Position numbers and translations under genes: made by a program. The notes under the pieces are model-generated. The model saw only the letters and a program-made list of their open reading frames with translations. It had not been told where the DNA came from and did no database searches. Shown here in pieces: positions 9,433-17,487 of a DNA stretch of 64,000 nt. Each line of letters opens with the position of its first letter. Position 1 is the first letter of the stretch. The stretch spans positions 62,001 through 126,000 of the forward strand of contig NZ_LXEI01000001.1 of assembly GCF_001642835.1 (NCBI RefSeq), in the 5' to 3' direction. Source of the DNA: Pseudotamlana agarivorans (GTDB taxonomy: Bacteria; Bacteroidota; Bacteroidia; Flavobacteriales; Flavobacteriaceae).

Positions 9433-9948
9433 TTAGAAACGCTTCCCTAGCCCAACACTGAGCCCCCAGGTCACATACTCTTCTTTAAAATCAAAGTTCA
9501 ATGCTGGTAATAATAACCAAGATTCACCCAAATCGATTTTATACTCTGTAGCTAATCGCATCACAAATAAGTTCTTGTTTTCTTCAAATTCTATAGCGGG
9601 ACCAGCCATTACTCCCCAATGCTCAGAAAGCTCGTAACCTGCAAGCACGCCTATTAAAAGTGCGCGATTACGCTCTAGGTCTTCCCTGTTGAATTTCACC
9701 AAATAATTGGCGAGCTCTAAATCTAAAACAGCTCCTACAACCCATTTTTCATTTAATTCTCGAAAATAGTCCACACCAATAGTTGGCACAAAAACAGCCT
9801 TTTCTTTTTCACCTTCTTCATATGCACTAGGTATGTGGGTATAGCCAAAAACAAGGTTTACTTGATTCCTTTTTTCTTCACCTTCTTGGGCTGACAGATG
9901 TAATATAATGAGTAGTAAAAATAGAGCGGTAAGTATTGTTCTTTTCAT
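9433..9948 (-). CDS. Exported outer-membrane-barrel-like protein of unknown function
   Basis: 171 aa with a clear signal peptide (about 20 residues ending LHLSAQ). The mature part alternates hydrophobic and polar residues in strand-like blocks (for example VNLVFGYTHIPSA and WVVGAVLDLELANYLV) and ends LSVGLGKRF, a terminal-Phe pattern common in small outer-membrane beta-barrels. No named family was recognised. It is a single-gene unit with its own downstream terminator and lies downstream of the aromatic operon terminator. A small porin-like or scaffold barrel is an inference only. Confidence 0.7.
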   Translation of the reverse strand: MKRTILTALFLLLIILHLSAQEGEEKRNQVNLVFGYTHIPSAYEEGEKEKAVFVPTIGVDYFRELNEKWVVGAVLDLELANYLVKFNREDLERNRALLIGVLAGYELSEHWGVMAGPAIEFEENKNLFVMRLATEYKIDLGESWLLLPALNFDFKEEYVTWGLSVGLGKRF

Positions 9949-10035
9949 AATTGAGGGATTAATAGGTGAACATCATGACTAATTTAGCCATAATTGATTT
10001 AACTGAAAGCTTAAAAGATAAAAAATAAACAATCA

Positions 10036-10072
10036 TAAAAAAAAGCCTTCCTGAATGGAAGGCTTTTTTTTA
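10036..10072 (-). terminator. Terminator of the aromatic amino-acid operon
   Basis: AAGCCTTCC and GGAAGGCTT form a 9-bp stem with a five-base loop. A and T runs on both sides mean it can work in either direction. It lies just beyond the stop of the DAHP synthase-chorismate mutase gene. Confidence 0.88.
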
Positions 10073-10091
10073 ATAGAAAACTCTTAAAAGT

Positions 10092-11174
10092 TTATCCGTT
10101 AAGAATTTTTTCTTGATGATTAATAGATTCCTGGTGAATCGCTTTAAACATTTTTAAAATAAACTCTTCACTTAAACCATATTGCTGTCCTTCAAGAACC
10201 ATTTTTCCTAAAATTTCATTCCAACGCTTAGACTGAAGTACCGCAACGTTTTTGTCCTTTTTTAACTGTCCGATACCGTCAGCAGCCTTCATACGTTTTC
10301 CTAACAATTCGATGATTTGGTTATCCACCACATCGATTTGTGCTCTTAAATTCTCTAAAGAATTATTGTAATCTTCTTCAGCGTTTGATTCTTTTCTAAT
10401 TTTTAAATCTCTCATGATTTGAACTAAAGTAGATGGCGTTACTTGCTGTGCTGCATCACTCCATGCATTTTCAGGATCGTAATGCGTTTCTATCATTAAT
10501 CCGTCGAAATTTAAATCTAAAGCCGATTGAGACACATCAAAAATCATATCTCTTTTTCCAGTAATATGCGACGGGTCGTTAATTAATGGAATATCTGGGA
10601 ATTTATTTTGAAATTCGATAGCCAATTGCCACTCTGGATTATTTCTATATTTTGTTTTCTCGTAAGTTGAGAACCCTCTATGGATAGCTCCAATATTTTT
10701 AACACCGGCAGAATAAATACGCTCAATACCACCTAACCATAAAGCTAAATCTGGATTTACTGGATTTTTAATTAATACAGGCTTGTCTGTACCTTTTAAA
10801 GCGTCGGCAATTTCTTGCATGATGAATGGGCTAACTGTAGAACGCGCACCAATCCACAACATATCAACGTCGTGCTCTAAAGCTAATTTTACGTGTGCTG
10901 CATTGGCAACCTCCGTACAAATTTTCATACCTGTTTCTTCCTTAACCTTTTGTAACCATTTTAAGCCTAAAGCTCCAACGCCTTCAAACATTCCTGGACG
11001 TGTTCTCGGTTTCCAGATGCCTGCTCTAAAATAGGTGACATCGGTGTCTTTTAACTCGTGTGCAATTTTTAATACTTGCTCTTCAGTTTCTGCACTACAT
11101 GGTCCAGCAATTACCAATGGATGATCTAAATTTAAATCATCTAACCATGCTCTCATTTCTTTGTTGTTTTCCAT
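10092..11174 (-). CDS. Bifunctional 3-deoxy-7-phosphoheptulonate synthase / chorismate mutase
   Basis: 360 aa. The N-terminal domain (about residues 1-265) is a type I-beta DAHP synthase, joining phosphoenolpyruvate and erythrose 4-phosphate. Visible motifs are VIAGPCSAE, FRAGIWKPRTRPGMFEG, GARSTVSPF and LINDPSHITGKRD. The C-terminal domain (about 270-360) is an AroQ-type chorismate mutase helical bundle (LRAQIDVVDNQIIELLGKRM). In this family the mutase domain also serves as the allosteric sensor of the synthase. It is the last gene of the pheA-aminotransferase-tyrA operon, ten bases after tyrA. One enzyme thus opens the shikimate pathway and commits chorismate to Phe/Tyr. Confidence 0.95.
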   Translation of the reverse strand: MENNKEMRAWLDDLNLDHPLVIAGPCSAETEEQVLKIAHELKDTDVTYFRAGIWKPRTRPGMFEGVGALGLKWLQKVKEETGMKICTEVANAAHVKLALEHDVDMLWIGARSTVSPFIMQEIADALKGTDKPVLIKNPVNPDLALWLGGIERIYSAGVKNIGAIHRGFSTYEKTKYRNNPEWQLAIEFQNKFPDIPLINDPSHITGKRDMIFDVSQSALDLNFDGLMIETHYDPENAWSDAAQQVTPSTLVQIMRDLKIRKESNAEEDYNNSLENLRAQIDVVDNQIIELLGKRMKAADGIGQLKKDKNVAVLQSKRWNEILGKMVLEGQQYGLSEEFILKMFKAIHQESINHQEKILNG

Positions 11175-11184
11175 AATTTTAAGC

Positions 11185-12036
11185 TTAACTTATTCCTTTT
11201 AATATCTCTTTAATATAATTGGTGTTTTCCATCTCACTAAAAATCGCATCAAAATCATCTTTTTTCATGAGATCTTTAAATTGCGTGAGATTATTAATAT
11301 ATTCTTCTAATGTTTCAATAACATTGGTTTTATTTTGTTTGAAAATAGGGGTCCACATTTCTGGCGAACTTTTTGCCAAACGTACGGTAGATGCAAAACC
11401 ACTGCCAGCCATATCAAAAATATCGCGTTCGTTTTTTTCTTTTTCTATCACCGTTTTCCCTAACATAAACGAACTGATATGCGATAAATGCGACACATAA
11501 GCAATGTGTTTATCATGGGCTTCAGGATTCATATAACGAATACGCATCCCTATATCGGCAAACAGTTTCAAAGCTTTTTCTTGAAGCTTAAATGTTGTTT
11601 TTTCAACTTCACAAACAATGTTAGTTTTACCCACGAACAAACCTTCTAAAGCAGCCGTCGGACCAGAGTGCTCTGTACCAGCAATAGGGTGCATCGCTAA
11701 AAAGTTCCTACGTCTTGGATGATCTTCAACAGCTTTACAAATATCAACTTTTGTAGATCCGGCATCAACAACCAATGTGTCATCAGATATTTTATCCAAA
11801 ACGGTTGGCAACAGCTTAACGGTGGCATCAACTGGAATTGAGATAATAACCAAATCGGCATTTTCTAAGTCATCTAAAGTCGCTTTTTTATCAATAATAT
11901 TAAGCTCTAATGCTTTTTCTAAAGTGCCATCTTTTCTACTGATACCGTGAATAATCGCATCTGGATTATTCTTTTTAATATCGATAGCCAAACTTCCTCC
12001 TATTAAACCAACGCCTATGGCATATATGTTTTTCAT
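11185..12036 (-). CDS. tyrA: Prephenate dehydrogenase
   Basis: 283 aa. It converts prephenate to 4-hydroxyphenylpyruvate with NAD(P), the tyrosine branch. The nucleotide-binding loop GVGLIGGS is at residues 8-15 and is followed by a Rossmann fold. Family motifs HPIAGTEHSGP (around residue 116) and HDKHIAYVSHLSH are visible. The length fits a stand-alone TyrA without chorismate mutase or ACT domain; the mutase is instead fused to the DAHP synthase encoded next. It lies two bases after the aminotransferase gene. Confidence 0.95.
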   Translation of the reverse strand: MKNIYAIGVGLIGGSLAIDIKKNNPDAIIHGISRKDGTLEKALELNIIDKKATLDDLENADLVIISIPVDATVKLLPTVLDKISDDTLVVDAGSTKVDICKAVEDHPRRRNFLAMHPIAGTEHSGPTAALEGLFVGKTNIVCEVEKTTFKLQEKALKLFADIGMRIRYMNPEAHDKHIAYVSHLSHISSFMLGKTVIEKEKNERDIFDMAGSGFASTVRLAKSSPEMWTPIFKQNKTNVIETLEEYINNLTQFKDLMKKDDFDAIFSEMENTNYIKEILKGIS

Positions 12037-12038
12037 AA

Positions 12039-13184
12039 TTATTTTACTCTTGCTATGGTTTCTTTAATGGCTTCGCTTGTAGCGCATAATGAAAACCTAA
12101 TATATCCTTCACCTTGAGTTCCGAAAACGGTTCCCGGTGTTATAAAAATATTTTTTTCTATTAAAATTTTATCGATAAACGCTTCCGACTTCACACCTTC
12201 TGGTAACTTCGCCCAAATAAATAATCCTGAAGCATTTTTATCATAAGTACAATCTAATGCATCGGCTAATTCCCAAACTAATTTTCGGCGTTCTTGGTAA
12301 ACTTTATTCAATTCAGAATACCAGGTATCAGCACAATTTAAAGCCTCGATAGCTCCTTTTTGAATTCCGAAAAACATCCCAGAATCCATATTACTCTTCA
12401 CTTTTAATATGTGATTGATATGCTCAGCCGATCCCATAACCATACCTACACGCCATCCAGACATGTTAAAGGTTTTACTTAAGGAGTTAAGCTCTAAGCA
12501 TACATCTTTTGCGCCTTCAACAGCTAACAAACTTTTTGGAGCATCGTTTAATATGAAACTATAAGGATTATCATTTATAATTAAAATATTGTGACGTTTT
12601 CCAAAGGCAACCAATTCTTCAAACACGGTTTCTGTTGGTTTTGCTCCTGTTGGCATGTGCGGATAATTCACCCACATAAGCTTCACTTTACTCAAGTCTG
12701 ATTTTTCTAAAGCCTCAAAATCTGGCATCCAATTATTTTCCGCATCCAGATTATAAAACACCCCTTTGGCGCCTAGCAGTTTTGTAACCGATTGGTAAGT
12801 TGGATACCCTGGGTTCGGAATTAAAACCTCATCACCTTCATTTAAAAAAGCCATAGAAATATGCATAATCCCCTCTTTACTTCCCATTAAAGGTAAAATT
12901 TCAGATGTCGGATTTAACTCGACAGCAAACTGGGTTTTATAAAAAGTCGCCATCGCTTCACGTAATTCTGGCAAGCCTTGATAACTCTGATATTTATGCG
13001 CATTAGGGTGTGTAAAACTTTCGGAAATCGCTTCTAAAACTTTTGCTGGAGGTGCCAAATCTGGACTCCCAATTCCTAAACTGATAATCGGTTTTCCACT
13101 AGCCGCTAGGGCTGCAACTTCCCTTAATTTTTTTGAAAAATAGTATTCTTCAACCGTTTGTAACCGATTTGCTACTTCAATCAT
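12039..13184 (-). CDS. Class I/II PLP aminotransferase, probably aromatic
   Basis: 381 aa, fold type I aminotransferase. The PLP lysine is Lys237 in SLSKTFNMSGWRVG. Other family features are SLGIGSPDLAPP near residue 37, NPGYPTYQS around 123 and the C-terminal IRFSLC. It overlaps the pheA stop by four bases (ATGA) and sits between pheA and tyrA, so the likely reaction is transamination of phenylpyruvate and 4-hydroxyphenylpyruvate. By sequence alone it could also resemble LL-diaminopimelate or aspartate aminotransferases; the aromatic role rests on operon context. Confidence 0.88.
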   Translation of the reverse strand: MIEVANRLQTVEEYYFSKKLREVAALAASGKPIISLGIGSPDLAPPAKVLEAISESFTHPNAHKYQSYQGLPELREAMATFYKTQFAVELNPTSEILPLMGSKEGIMHISMAFLNEGDEVLIPNPGYPTYQSVTKLLGAKGVFYNLDAENNWMPDFEALEKSDLSKVKLMWVNYPHMPTGAKPTETVFEELVAFGKRHNILIINDNPYSFILNDAPKSLLAVEGAKDVCLELNSLSKTFNMSGWRVGMVMGSAEHINHILKVKSNMDSGMFFGIQKGAIEALNCADTWYSELNKVYQERRKLVWELADALDCTYDKNASGLFIWAKLPEGVKSEAFIDKILIEKNIFITPGTVFGTQGEGYIRFSLCATSEAIKETIARVK

Positions 13185-14008
13185 AACTTCGCATTTTTAT
13201 ATTCTCCTAACACTTTAAAAGCATCGCCCATAATATCAATAATGGCTTTGGCTTTCTTAAAATCTTCGTAACTCTCAAATGTAACATCTACGAAAAACGC
13301 GTATTTCCAAGGCGTTTCAATGATTGGAAGGGATTGAATTTTAGTTAAATTCAACCTACAATCGCTCATTACATTTAAAATCGTTGCGAGACTCCCGCGT
13401 TTGTGGTTGGCTTCAAATTTCACTGAAGCTTTATTTATTTCATGTTCTGGCACAGCCGAATTCTTTCGAGTTACAATAACAAAACGTGTTTCGTTATTTT
13501 TAATCGTTTGAATACTCTCTGCTAGGATATCTAAATCAAAAATTTCTGCTGCTGCAACACTAGCAATCGCGCCAATACCCTTAAGTTGCTTTTCTTGAAT
13601 ACGTTGTGCCACTTCGGCTGTATCCTTATCTTCAACCAACTTAATATGTGGATATTGTCTGAAAAACTTTTTACATTGTAACAAGGCCATAGGGTGCGAG
13701 TACACTTCTTTAATATCATCTATACGCTGCCCTTTTAAAGCCATCAAATTATGCTGAATATCTAAGTAGTGCTCCCCAACAATGTGTAAAGCATTTTTAT
13801 CGATTAAAGCATAATTTGGAATTATAGAACCAGCAATCGAGTTCTCTAAAGCCATGACTGCGGCATCACTTTCTTTGGTTAGCAATGAATCTACAACGCT
13901 ATCGAAAGTCATACATTCGATAGAATTTACTGGATTTTCAAAAAATTGTTGGGTAACAATATGATGAAAAGATCCTTTTACACCTTGTATGGCAACTGTT
14001 TTAATCAA
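13181..14008 (-). CDS. pheA: Prephenate dehydratase
   Basis: 275 aa. It converts prephenate to phenylpyruvate. The catalytic TRF triplet is at residues 174-176 (NNETRF). An ACT domain covers about 195-272. The usual effector motifs GALV and ESRP are here GSLA (205-208) and QSLP (225-228), so classic phenylalanine feedback may be altered. The start is TTG: an in-frame stop lies just upstream and the next ATG, at residue 33, would remove the first conserved strand (VAIQGVKGSFH). It is the first structural gene behind the Tyr/Phe attenuator. Confidence 0.94.
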   Translation of the reverse strand: MIKTVAIQGVKGSFHHIVTQQFFENPVNSIECMTFDSVVDSLLTKESDAAVMALENSIAGSIIPNYALIDKNALHIVGEHYLDIQHNLMALKGQRIDDIKEVYSHPMALLQCKKFFRQYPHIKLVEDKDTAEVAQRIQEKQLKGIGAIASVAAAEIFDLDILAESIQTIKNNETRFVIVTRKNSAVPEHEINKASVKFEANHKRGSLATILNVMSDCRLNLTKIQSLPIIETPWKYAFFVDVTFESYEDFKKAKAIIDIMGDAFKVLGEYKNAKL

Positions 14009-14068
14009 TGTTCAAATTTTTATTAATATCTAGCAACACAACACTCATTTTTTTTGTAATACTTAAAC

Positions 14069-14096
14069 AAAAAAAAGTCTCGATTTTCATCGAGAC
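14069..14096 (-). terminator. Attenuator terminator upstream of pheA
   Basis: On the minus strand GTCTCGAT (14096-14089) pairs perfectly with ATCGAGAC (14084-14077) around a GAAA tetraloop, followed by eight T residues (14076-14069). It lies between the leader peptide stop (14123) and pheA (14008), so it would end transcription before the operon. Its 5' arm can instead pair with CGAGGC at 14141-14136. Confidence 0.92.
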
Positions 14097-14122
14097 TCAT
14101 ATCAATAATTTATGTTTATAAA

Positions 14123-14200
14123 TTATACATACAACGCCTCGTTTCTTTTGCTAAAAAAGAAATAGTTGTTAAAATATGTATAATATACTGTTGTTGTCAT
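14123..14200 (-). CDS. Tyr/Phe-rich leader peptide of the pheA operon
   Basis: A 25-codon reading frame too short for usual gene calling. It opens MTTT and then reads VYYTYFNNYFFF, so eight of eleven residues from 6 to 16 are Tyr (4) or Phe (4). The tail ends ALYV. The operon downstream makes exactly these two amino acids. Codons 20-22 carry CGAGGC (14141-14136), able to pair with GTCTCG, the 5' arm of the terminator at 14069-14096. A ribosome stalled on the Tyr/Phe codons would leave this segment free and prevent termination; a ribosome reaching the stop would cover it. The architecture matches ribosome-mediated attenuation as known for pheA, trp and his leaders; its use here is inferred. 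Confidence 0.88.
   Translation of the reverse strand: MTTTVYYTYFNNYFFFSKRNEALYV
14136..14141 (-). promoter_or_regulatory. Antiterminator arm in the pheA leader
   Basis: CGAGGC on the minus strand can pair with GTCTCG (14096-14091) with five Watson-Crick pairs and one G-T wobble. This pairing excludes the terminator hairpin. It sits 12 bases after the last Phe codon of the leader run, a suitable distance for release by a stalled ribosome. Confidence 0.65.
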
Positions 14201-14210
14201 AATTACGACG

Positions 14211-14240
14211 CTAAAGTAATTATTATTTCGAGAAATCAAA
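14211..14240 (-). promoter_or_regulatory. Promoter of the pheA leader and operon
   Basis: A Bacteroidota-type promoter: TTTG at 14240-14237, an 18-base spacer, and TACTTTAG at 14218-14211 (consensus TAnnTTTG, one mismatch). The leader peptide ATG is 10 bases downstream of the -7 element. Confidence 0.55.
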
Positions 14241-14321
14241 ACGCAAAAAAATATTTTTTACGCAATTATTAAAAGTTTTAAAGATTTTACAGTAAAACTT
14301 CCATTACATTATATATTCATT

Positions 14322-14329
14322 TATTTTTG
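14322..14329 (+). promoter_or_regulatory. -7 element of the gldA promoter
   Basis: TATTTTTG matches TAnnTTTG and lies 17 bases before the gldA ATG. No convincing TTTG -33 element was found at the expected distance. Confidence 0.35.
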
Positions 14330-14346
14330 AATAAATAAATTTAATT

Positions 14347-15243
14347 ATGTCCATTGAAGTCCTCGGTGTTTCAAAACTTTACGGAAATCAGAAAGCCCTT
14401 AACAACATTTCATTTCGTGTTGGCAAGCCCGAAATCGTAGGTTTCTTAGGCCCTAACGGTGCTGGAAAATCTACTTTGATGAAAATTTTAACCACATATA
14501 TTGGTGCCAACGACGGACAAGCCATTGTAAATGGTTTTAATGTTAATCAAAACCCCAAAGCGGTGCAGCAAAGTGTGGGTTACCTCCCCGAACATAACCC
14601 TTTATACCTCGAGCAATACGTTAAAGAGTATCTTACTTTTAATGCGCAAGTTTATAAAGTAAGCAAACAACGCATTGAGGAGGTTATTGAGCTTACAGGA
14701 CTTAGCCCAGAAGCTCATAAAAAAATCGGACAATTATCTAAAGGTTATCGCCAGCGTGTTGGTTTGGCCAATGCCCTCTTGCATGATCCTGACGTTTTAA
14801 TTTTAGATGAGCCTACCACAGGTTTAGATCCCAACCAACTGATTGATATTAGAAATCTCATTAAATCTATTGGAGAAACTAAAACCGTTTTTCTTTCTAC
14901 GCACATTATGCAGGAAGTAGAAGCCATGTGTGACCGTGTTATCATTATTAATAAAGGTGAAATTGTAGCGGATAAAAAGCTAAAGGACCTTAGAAATGAT
15001 GCCGAACAAGTGGTTATTGTCGAATTCGATTATCGTGTTGAAAATGCCTTTCTACTGAAGATACCTAAAGTAGAAAGTGTAAAAAACACTTACGATTTTG
15101 TTTACGAAATCACCTTTAAAACCACAGAAGACATGCGATCTCATGTTTTTGATTTTGCTCATGATAATGAATTAAAAATTCTTCAGCTTAATCAAAAAAA
15201 TGCCAGTTTAGAAACACTATTTAGGAATTTAACCTCAAAATAG
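14347..15243 (+). CDS. gldA: Gliding-motility-associated ABC transporter ATP-binding protein
   Basis: 298 aa ABC ATPase. Walker A is GPNGAGKST at residues 35-43, the signature is LSKGYRQRVGLA (about 128-139) and Walker B is VLILDEPTTG (about 147-156), with H-loop THIMQEVE after it. Length and N-terminus match GldA, the ATPase that works with GldF and GldG in Flavobacterium gliding. Those partners are not in this window, as is common for gldA. The gene is divergent from the aromatic operon. Related ABC-2 exporters share these motifs, so the motility role comes from overall resemblance. Confidence 0.87.
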   Translation: MSIEVLGVSKLYGNQKALNNISFRVGKPEIVGFLGPNGAGKSTLMKILTTYIGANDGQAIVNGFNVNQNPKAVQQSVGYLPEHNPLYLEQYVKEYLTFNAQVYKVSKQRIEEVIELTGLSPEAHKKIGQLSKGYRQRVGLANALLHDPDVLILDEPTTGLDPNQLIDIRNLIKSIGETKTVFLSTHIMQEVEAMCDRVIIINKGEIVADKKLKDLRNDAEQVVIVEFDYRVENAFLLKIPKVESVKNTYDFVYEITFKTTEDMRSHVFDFAHDNELKILQLNQKNASLETLFRNLTSK

Positions 15244-15276
15244 TTACCTTCATTAGCGATTATGATAAATATCATC

Positions 15277-15305
15277 TTTATATAAACAACTACCTACTAA
15301 TTTTG
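15277..15305 (+). promoter_or_regulatory. Promoter of pta-ackA
   Basis: TTTA at 15277-15280 (one off TTTG), a 17-base spacer and a full TAnnTTTG match, TAATTTTG, at 15298-15305. It lies 90 bases ahead of the pta ATG. Confidence 0.5.
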
Positions 15306-15394
15306 CTTCAGGAAATAATCCTTTAGCAATTTCAATTCATTCATTTAATTATAAGTGACATAAATTAACTTGTTAAACTAGTAAACAAAAAAAA

Positions 15395-17485
15395 ATGAGT
15401 AAAGGAATTTATGTAGCAACCATTGAGCCTAATAGCGGAAAATCTGTTGTTGTTCTTGGTTTAATGCGTATGCTACTAGGTAAAACAGCGAAAGTAGGAT
15501 ACTTCAGACCTATTATTGAAGATACTGAAGAAGGCGAAGTAGACAACCATATAAACACGGTGATGTCTTATTTCGAAATCGACATCAATTACAAAAAAAC
15601 ATTCGCCTTTAAGCGAAGTGAAGTCCTCGATTTATACAACAAAGGAAAATCGGGAGATGTTATAGATGAAGTTATAAGAAAATATAAATACTTAGAAGAG
15701 CGCTTTGATTTTATATTGGTTGAAGGCACCGATTTTTCTCATGAAAATTCAAGTTTAGAATTAGACATCAATACGCTTATTGCTAAAAACTTAAGCTTAC
15801 CTGTCATTCTAGTATCTCGTGGTGATAAGCCTGTCATTTCTGAAATAGCCGACAATGTACAATTGGCTTACGACACTTTTAAACAAGAAGTCGAGGTGAT
15901 CTCCATTATGGCAAATAAGGTAACACCTAGCTCGGTTACCGAGTTAAAAAAACAACTAAAAGAACGTATTCCAGAAGGCACCGATGTTTCGGTTATTCCT
16001 AATATACCAAGTTTAGCAAATCCAACCATCAAAGAAATTATTAACCAAGTGGATGGGGAAGTACTTCTTGGAAAAGACTCGCTAAACAACCAAGTTGATA
16101 GCGCTATTTTAGGAACCATGCAGTTACGCAACTTTTTAAAACACATAAAAGACAACTGCTTAATTATTACCTCTGGTGATAGAGCCGACATTCTTTTAGG
16201 TGGTATGCAAGCGCATGTTTCTAAGAATTACCCTAAAGTTGCTGGTATTGTGCTTACTGGTGGTTTAATTCCAGAAGACACCATTTTAAAATTAGTAGAA
16301 GGCCTTTCTAGTGTAATTCCTATTATTAGTGCTAAAGAAGGCACTTTTACTACGACCAATAAAATTGGAAAGATTAAAACAAAAATATACGCCGATAATA
16401 TTGAAAAGATTGAAACAGCCATTGCTTCTTTCGAAAAACATGTTGATACTGATAAATTGGCTAATGATTTAATCACCTTTAAATCTGGAATTTTCACACC
16501 AAGAATGTTTCAATACAACTTGCTTCAACGTGCCTTAAAAAACAAAAAACATATTGTTTTACCAGAAGGTTACGACGAGCGTGTATTAAGAGCTGCTGCT
16601 CGATTAATTGATGCTCATGTGGTAGACTTAACTTTAATTGGTGAAAAAGATAAAATTCAAGAGATAATTACAAGACAAGATATCCCTTTAAATTTAGAGG
16701 ATGTTAATGTGATTATCCCTCAAGAATCTGAACATTTTGAAGATTACGTCAACACTTTTTATGAATTAAGAAAGCATAAAAACGTAAACCTTCAAATGGC
16801 TAAAGATACCATGTGTGATGTTTCGTATTACGCAACTATGATGATTTACAAAGGACATGCCGATGGTATGGTTTCTGGTGCCGTTCATACTACACAACAC
16901 ACATTAAGACCTGCGCTTCAGTTTATTAAAACTAAACCAGGTGTGAATATTGTATCTTCAGTATTCTTTATGTGCTTAGAAGATCGTGTATCTATTTTTG
17001 GTGACTGTGCCATTAACCCGAACCCGAATGCAGAACAACTGGCTGAAATCGCCGTGTCTTCTGCACAAACCGCTCAAGACTTTGGTGTAGAACCTAAAGT
17101 GGCTTTATTGTCTTACTCTTCAGGTTCATCAGGAAAAGGTGAAGAGGTAGATAAAGTAAGAAAAGCAACAGAACTTGCTAAAGAAAAAGCACCTCACATG
17201 AAAATTGAAGGTCCTATTCAATATGATGCTGCTGTTGATATGCGTATTGGTAAAAGTAAATTACCAGATTCTGAAGTTGCCGGACAAGCTAGTGTGTTGG
17301 TTTTCCCTGATTTAAATACAGGAAACAATACCTATAAAGCCGTACAAAGAGAAACTGGCGCCTTAGCCATTGGCCCAATGTTACAGGGTTTAAACAAACC
17401 GGTTAACGATTTAAGTAGAGGTTGTACTGCCGACGATATTTACAGTACAGTAATAATAACAGCTATTCAAGCTCAAGATATATAA
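15395..17485 (+). CDS. pta: Phosphate acetyltransferase
   Basis: 696 aa, the long Pta form. It interconverts acetyl-CoA and acetyl phosphate. The N-terminal part is a P-loop-like domain (ATIEPNSGKSVVVLG, residues 8-22) followed by a DRTGG domain (about 220-330). The C-terminal catalytic phosphotransacetylase domain starts near 370 (RALKNKKHIVLPEGYDERVLRA) and includes SSGSSGKGE and GPIQYDAAVD. It is two bases ahead of ackA and the two form an acetate overflow/assimilation operon. Confidence 0.97.
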   Translation: MSKGIYVATIEPNSGKSVVVLGLMRMLLGKTAKVGYFRPIIEDTEEGEVDNHINTVMSYFEIDINYKKTFAFKRSEVLDLYNKGKSGDVIDEVIRKYKYLEERFDFILVEGTDFSHENSSLELDINTLIAKNLSLPVILVSRGDKPVISEIADNVQLAYDTFKQEVEVISIMANKVTPSSVTELKKQLKERIPEGTDVSVIPNIPSLANPTIKEIINQVDGEVLLGKDSLNNQVDSAILGTMQLRNFLKHIKDNCLIITSGDRADILLGGMQAHVSKNYPKVAGIVLTGGLIPEDTILKLVEGLSSVIPIISAKEGTFTTTNKIGKIKTKIYADNIEKIETAIASFEKHVDTDKLANDLITFKSGIFTPRMFQYNLLQRALKNKKHIVLPEGYDERVLRAAARLIDAHVVDLTLIGEKDKIQEIITRQDIPLNLEDVNVIIPQESEHFEDYVNTFYELRKHKNVNLQMAKDTMCDVSYYATMMIYKGHADGMVSGAVHTTQHTLRPALQFIKTKPGVNIVSSVFFMCLEDRVSIFGDCAINPNPNAEQLAEIAVSSAQTAQDFGVEPKVALLSYSSGSSGKGEEVDKVRKATELAKEKAPHMKIEGPIQYDAAVDMRIGKSKLPDSEVAGQASVLVFPDLNTGNNTYKAVQRETGALAIGPMLQGLNKPVNDLSRGCTADDIYSTVIITAIQAQDI

Positions 17486-17487
17486 CA

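Noticed and set aside
17422-17487. N-terminal extension of ackA overlapping pta
   Set aside because: The conserved acetate kinase start is MQVLVLNSG at 17488.
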